Source: Gnetum montanum (lineage: Eukaryota; Streptophyta; Gnetopsida; Gnetales; Gnetaceae). From it: a stretch of 37,241 nt of DNA. The DNA lies in contig MNCI01016134.1 of the NCBI GenBank assembly GCA_015680685.1, forward strand, positions 1 to 37,241, written 5' to 3'. Position numbers and translations under genes: made by a program. Position 1 is the stretch's first letter. Every line of letters begins with the position of its first letter. Under the pieces are notes generated by a model. It did no database searches, was not told the DNA's origin, and worked only from the letters and a program-made list of their open reading frames with translations. Below, piece after piece: positions 31,636-37,241 of this stretch.

Positions 31636-32688
31636 ATGAACATGTCTTTTTCACATAAGGCCTATAGTCCATCACATGATAAGAACATCGATGGTGGCAA
31701 TAATAGGATCTATATTGAAGAGAATTGGAGTGAACCACTATAAGTAGGGGTCTCATATGCTCATTCTAACCCTTACTATATTCAAGAACTTTATTCAACT
31801 ATTGCCGACAACCCTAAAGGGTATGAAACAAATCCTAGAACAAGGAGGACCTCAAAGCCTGGGACCTCCTCCAAACCTAGAAGAGATGAATCAAGGGACC
31901 ATAGGAGGAGGTATAAGAGCCATGGTGATTCTCCCAATCCACCATCTTCCTCTTTATCTTCAACATCTAGTTTTGATGAAGATGAACATAGGTATGGAAA
32001 TAGAGATACACTAAGGGGTCGAGTTGAAGATAGAAATGGAAATCAAAGACAAGATACAAGGTATCAAATGGAGCATAGACAAGATCATCATAATTAGAAA
32101 AATAGAAATAGAGATTATCATCATGACATATTTGATGATGATGAACCCTTGTTGACTACTAGAAGCATGATACAGATCATGGAGGTAGTTAGAATACCCC
32201 ACAAGCATCAAAGGGAAAGTAGCATCAAATGACTTGATATGAATAACATTCCTAAATTTAAGGGAGATTACAATTCTAATCCACAACATCATTTACAAGT
32301 CTTCCATGATGTTTGCATCTTACAAAATATCAAAAGTAAGTGGCAAAAGCTTAAGCTCTTCCTTATGATCCTAATAGAAGAAGCTAAAAGTTGGTATATA
32401 TTGTTGGAACCAAATTCAATTCACCAATGAAAAATAATGCTTAAGCTCTCCAATGAAAAATACCAAACCTATTTAAGAGTATCCAATCTAAGAAAACAAA
32501 TCCAACGGTGGAAGCAAGATAATCATGAATCCCTAGATGTAGCCTTGAGCAAATACTATTCTCTACTACATAGATGCCCAAGCCATGATTTTTCTCAAAA
32601 AGAGCAGCTTCATCACATCATAAATTGGCTTTGTAACAAAACAAGGGAGATACTTGGGATCTATGCCCAAGGAAATTATCAAAGTTGA
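31636..32688 (+). pseudogene. Decayed retrotransposon gag, N-terminal part
   Basis: One frame runs from ATG at 31636 (MNMSFSHKAYSPSHDK) to 32688, broken only by single stops (TAA at 31741, TAG near 32095, TGA near 32233 and near 32428). The first 190 codons are Arg/Ser/Pro/Asp-rich and look disordered. The gag domain follows: IPKFKGDYN, LKLFLMILIEEAKSWY near 32355, then LRKQIQRWKQDNHESLDVAL and YSLLHRCPSHDFSQKEQLHH, as in plant Gypsy gag. It would form the particle shell for element RNA; the stops make this copy inactive. Confidence 0.8.
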
Positions 32689-34294
32689 AAGCCCATCAAA
32701 TACAAAGGCTAATTGAACAGGTAGCAAAAGAAGAAAAAAACTATGTAAAAGGAAGAACGTAGAAGAATATAACTAGGATCTAACTCTTCACAAGAAAGAG
32801 ATTCATATTTATGATTAGGAATAAGAGGTAGCCCTTGATGAGTTGATTTCACATAAAACCTTGTCAATACAAAAGTCTATCATTGATATTGAAGTAAGGA
32901 TAGATAAGATGTGGGAGTTGATGAATGAAAAAGTTACAAGTAACTTGAAAATCATAGAGAAGAAGGTAATAAAAATATAATCAAGTGGTCAAAACAAGAA
33001 GAGGAAAAAGAACAAAGAAACAAGTAATCACACTTATTTGCAAAAAGCAAAAATAGCTGTAGTAGAAGAGGTTATAGACTCAAATATGGAGGAGGAAGAT
33101 GGATGTGACATTTGTCAATATGAACATTCAAAGGGATATTGCCTTGTTATGTTATATTTATAAGAGTATGGGGCTTTTGATTTGAATCCTAAGTTTGTGA
33201 AAAGGCAAATGCCTAGGAGATTGCCTTATCCACAAAGCAATTATAAAAAATCCAACAACCAATAGTCCTATCCTAATGGGACTTCTTATCAACCTTAATA
33301 ATACTATCAACAATAGTGGCAAAACCTGCCATCATGGGGGATGCCATTGATAAACTAGCAATACTCCTACTACCAACCAAACCCTTATGGATACTATGTT
33401 CACCAACCTATTTCTTCAAATGGTTCTACTTCCCATGCTTCAAATCACTACTAGTATTCTCCTAAATATCATCAACCTACAACATCTCTTGTGGGATCAT
33501 CATCCCATGTCTCTTATCATCCATCACATCCTCAATACTCTCATATTTCCCTTCAACACATACCACAAAAAATAATGTATGAAGGATTAGCACCACAACC
33601 TCAACAGAAGAATGTAACTTGTGCTATGAACATACAAAGGGATAATAGTGCTAGTAGCCCTCAACAAAAGCCTCGAAAATGTCCTTTCTTTATGATGATT
33701 TCCGCAAGTATGAATAAAACTAATAAACCTATGAGCTCATCAAAACTAGCATAAGGCCAATTTGTTGTAGTTTCCTTCCTCACAAAAATGATGTCTCCTA
33801 ATCCTATGCAAAAGCCAAAAATCATTATCACTCTAATCAAAAACATAAAAGATGAACCTACCATTGTGAAGAGATAGGAAATTCCATGCATTACTAATCA
33901 TGATAAAGGGTGCAGTTTTAGGCTAAAAGTTTAAAGTGATAACACAATCTCTATACCAACCTACAACAAACTTGAGGAACAAGTGTATGTGCAAAACTAT
34001 ATCCACACAATAGCCACTAAACTAAAAGACACCAAATGGCTAGAAAATGAGAATGCCAAACCATTTAAAAGATGCATGGAAACATCCAACCCACTTATTA
34101 GTTCTAGTCCTAAGAAAATGAACCAAATAAAGAACTTAGAGAAGGACATCTTACTCTTTAACTATACACCAAAAAAAGATGTTAAATTAAAAGACCGAAT
34201 AACTAAAATTAGAAAATCAAAAGGAAAGATATTTGGACCTTCTAAAAAGAAAACACCTTCTGGTCCAACTGAATACATGTCTCTAAATGATTAA
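32689..34294 (+). pseudogene. Decayed gag C-terminal part, frame-shifted
   Basis: After a frameshift between 32690 and 32980, coding continues in another frame from 32981 to 34294 with only scattered TAA/TAG stops. CDICQYEHSKGYC near 33100 is a zinc-knuckle-like cluster. A Gln/His/Tyr/Ser/Pro-rich stretch (33250-33600) follows, then a Lys-rich end finishing PSGPTEYMSLND before TAA. No protease active site (DTG/DSG) is seen. Joined with the N-terminal part, the ancestral protein would have had roughly 880 codons. Its role beyond gag is unknown. Confidence 0.65.
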
Positions 34295-36567
34295 AACTTG
34301 ATTATCATCAATATTAAATGTGCTAACAAGAGAAAACTTAAATCACTAAAGATGATAAATGGAAAACTTCTGGTGTATAACCTAGGGAATGTCCGGTCCA
34401 TTTTTTGAATACTCACCCATGAGTTTAGTCATAGGGGAGAGTCCCCATCTTGAATTAAGAACTAATAAATGCATTTTCACTTTTTGTTTTATAATTTTTT
34501 ATCATTTTACTATTTCTTCAAAATTTTCCAATTCTTAATATGTTTTTCATTTTTTGTTATTTTTGTTTTCTTTATAATTTTCTCTTTTCTTGAGTTATTT
34601 CTTTTATGTTTTATGGATGTCTACTATGTTTTTGTTAACAATGACATTATCAATCATGATGCAAAAGTCGATGTCATGTGTTGGATCTTTGTCCTATGCC
34701 ATTAGGATGTCTGGGTTAATAATTGTGTAAAGTAGTGAAACCACATCATCCATCCCTTTAGTTCATAATAAGAGGTCTTTATCATGAAAGCAATATGGTT
34801 CTTCTCACACAAAACTAAAATTAACTAATGATCATTATGCCTTGAAGGAATGGGAAAAGATCAAGTGGAAATGGAAAAGGGTATGACCTTAAGGGGATTA
34901 ATTGGGTTTTCTTCTTGACTTCCTTCTTGAGGCCTATGACTTCACATGGAATGTATCATCACTCATACTATTGATCATAAGGAAGTATGTTCTTGTGAGG
35001 TATGATTTCAAAAAAGAAAAAAGAAAAAAAAAAAAGAGATTAAGAGAAAGAAGAAAAAGAGAAAAAAAGAAAAAAGATGAATTCAAAGTACATCTCTTTG
35101 AAGAACTCTTGAAATACAAGAATTAGTTATAGGGTTGGAAAAACATGTTACCCATGCCTGAAAGCACCCCTCTAACTAAGGCCCAAATTTCTTCCTCAAT
35201 AATATCCAAAACTACTTTTTTTATCTCTTTTCTTCTCTTTTTGAAGTAATTCTCATTCTTTGTGATTGTTATGGACTCATGATGGTAGGCAGGAAGGGGC
35301 ACATCAATGCAAAGGCCACTATTAATGATATGGACTTGGTCTAAAACTTGGACATATAGGTATGATGATCATCTTAGTCATAATTGATACAAGAACCTAT
35401 TATGAACATGGTTATGTAACTCACATCCTAATCTTTGCAATCCCTTCTCATCTCATTATTCACCTAACTGCTACATGTAATTATGAGCCTAATGGTTTTG
35501 TATAGTGTAGTGTAGGATCCTCACTAAGGTAGTTGTGTGTTTTTTGAAACAAAGGTATGATCTACATTTAACTTTTAAGATGCCCATAGACATCTATAGA
35601 GGTGGTTATGTGAGGGCATTATGGTTGAAGCCTGCTTTGGGAAGGACCCACTTACATGACTTTTGTTTATCATGGCTCTGAACTAAAACATCACATCTTC
35701 TAGGATATCATGGAAAACTTCTCGAAGTTTATCCATGATTTTGGGACTTCTCATCAATTTTGATTAAGTTTTACTACTTTTATATTGAACTACCCTTCAA
35801 ATTTGATATTTCTTGGCCATTTTATGAACCAAACCTTTGGTTTTAGTTGTTTGAAATCTTGTGAGCTTCCAAAGTTGAGCTTATTTGGATGTAATTTTAA
35901 AATTTTTTTCTAACACCTCATTTTTGAACATTATGGTAACTAATAGTAAAAGTATTCAAAATGACTTACAAAACTTGATAATTTTAGTTACCTCATAGCC
36001 TTGGAAACATTATTTCATAATCACCTAAAGTATACATGGTAAAAATTTTTTTGAACTTTCAGCTAACCAAGGATCTGGGAAGGGTTGGTCCTTTGGTGAT
36101 TGCAAATGATGTTGAAAGGAATACCTAAGGTTGAAGGTCTTTTGCAAGGTAAGGAATAGTGACTAAGAGGAGGACAAAGGAGGATGTGCCCATGGACAAA
36201 TAGTAGTACATACAAAGATTAAAGCTCAAACATCACATGTTTGTTGGACCCATGGAACAATGAGGAGAAATTTTAGTCCATCCTTTAAAAATGTTCTACA
36301 TAAAAGAGAAGCATCAACATAACCATCAAGGTTGGAAAATTTTCCACTACTAGTGACAATAAGAAGATTTATCTTTGGTGGATTTTTAAAGACTTATGCA
36401 ATTTTGTAAATTGTAATATCTATCCAATCTTTTTATCATTTTGTAATGCAACACTTCAATTTTGTCATGGTAGCCAATCTAATCTTTGTCACTCCATAAT
36501 TTTTGTAATGGAACTTCGTCCATTTATATATAACTCAAGAACACATTTTTAGTGAGTCGTGGGGGTA
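34295..36567. other. Non-coding interior of the LTR element
   Basis: Contains a T-rich tract (34460-34610), a purine tract of A/G runs (35010-35080) and otherwise featureless A+T-rich DNA. The frames at 34469-34705 and 34902-35126 (both strands) follow these tracts and are not protein-like. An autonomous element should carry pol here, and none is seen. Confidence 0.6.
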
Positions 36568-37241
36568 TGATGAGACCTGATATGTTAGGTAGCTGAGTCA
36601 TGGGGATATGATGAAGCATCATTTTATCAAATGTATTAGTCGACTGAGATATCATTGATGCTATATTGTGGATGCTACATCACATCTGCATCATTGCATC
36701 CTCATTGATGTGTCTCAGTTGGCTACTACATTGTAGATGCTACATTGCATCTACTATATTGTAGATTAGATATCTCATTTGCTATAACTTAGCTATATCA
36801 ATGCATTCTCATTGACACATCTCCATTGACGCATTCCTGCTGACATAGCTAAATGCATTAACACATTCCCATCGATGCATTGTCTATATTTGCCTATAAA
36901 TATGTGAGCACAAGCCACATATTTAACATGTTAAGTCATAATTGTAACTAAACTTTTGTAGTTTCATTTCTCTAAAGTTAGAATATTTTTTCTCTAAGTG
37001 CCCTCAGTATAGGTCTAAGAGATTGTACAAAGTTTTATTCAAGTACATATGTACTTGACTACATTGGCATAAGTGATAATAAAATCAAGATTTCCTAAAT
37101 CCATTGCAGCACTTAGACTAGCTTAACTTTACTTTCTTGCACTTTCCTTTCTAAGCACTTTACATTAATGTTTTAATTAATTAATATAATTAATCATGAA
37201 TACATGAGTAGGACCACTTTGAGCATAATGTGTTAACACTT
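36568..37241 (+). repeat. 3' LTR, incomplete at the window edge
   Basis: Matches 30425-31093 throughout with substitutions and small indels, including TGAAGCATCATTTTATCAAA, TATAAATATGTGAGCAC and AATTAATTAATATAATTAAT. By alignment, about 13 bases of the LTR end lie beyond the window. Confidence 0.88.

Larger units (their letters stand above)
30425..37241 (+). mobile_element. GAG-only LTR retrotransposon, right end cut by the window
   Basis: Two direct repeats frame the element, both starting TGATGAGACCTGATATGT (30425 and 36568). Inside is one long decayed coding region with a retrotransposon gag domain. From 34300 to 36550 I find no protease, RT, RNase H or integrase motif in any frame. A G-rich tract (GTGAGTCGTGGGGG) precedes the right LTR as a polypurine-tract candidate. 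This matches the non-autonomous GAG-only type known from plant genomes, which would need pol from a relative. The LTRs differ at roughly one base in ten over their first 85 bases, so the insertion is old. Confidence 0.85.

Noticed and set aside
31757-32014. 85-codon frame overlapping the gag start
   Set aside because: The gag-like reading lies in a different frame that continues through the gag domain; this one is a shadow.
34902-35126. Lys/Glu/Arg-rich frame and its antisense Phe/Ser-rich partner
   Set aside because: Both come from a simple purine tract.

Overview
The window is nuclear DNA from a land plant with a large, repeat-rich genome. The evidence is spliced plant-type genes with long introns, plant Ty3/Gypsy elements, LINE and SINE relics, a high A+T background and very low gene density. 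The heavily decayed transposons and multi-kilobase introns would fit a gymnosperm, but that is inference; no rRNA, organelle or bacterial feature is seen.

Layout. 1-2331: gene-poor, with an N-marked contig join at 1050 and a possible minus-strand primer-binding-site relic near 2190. 2332-3055 (minus): first exon of a plant SAM-dependent O-methyltransferase; its second exon is not in the window. 3010-5310 and 6381-7616: two collinear copies of the start of that gene and its upstream DNA. The left copy carries a seven-unit 71-bp tandem array (4831-5309). The right copy lies between inverted arms (5801-5975 and 7617-7762), like a TIR transposon that captured a gene fragment. 7900-10580: degenerate ~180-bp tandem array. 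11560-14728: decayed Ty3/Gypsy pol (RT, RNase H, integrase), interrupted by an inverted 268-base contig between Ns that looks like an assembly error. About 15720-17293: possible LTR of that element. 17600-17930: LINE RT relic. 18950-20345: duplicated SINE-like repeats.

20721-29775 (minus): the one clearly intact gene, a nine-exon KTI12 (DRL1/ELO4) orthologue of 303 aa. All exon phases fit. Its last intron (21193-21290) has AT-AC ends, a consensus U12 donor and a U12 branch point. Intron 7 is 4.9 kb and contains a minus-strand LINE relic. An unassigned open exon (20721-20873) lies just downstream of the stop.

30070-30424: more SINE-like sequence. 30425-37241: an LTR retrotransposon with both LTRs recognisable (the right one cut about 13 bases short by the window edge) and a decayed gag-like coding region, but no visible pol: a non-autonomous GAG-only type.

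Only KTI12 looks complete and functional: it is the P-loop partner of Elongator, acting in wobble-uridine tRNA modification. The O-methyltransferase belongs to specialised or phenylpropanoid metabolism and is incomplete here. There is no sign that the two work together; the rest is transposon-derived. I found no novel multigene system. The strongest unusual signals are the U12 intron, the TIR-bounded gene-fragment capture, the dyad-containing array and the inverted contig.
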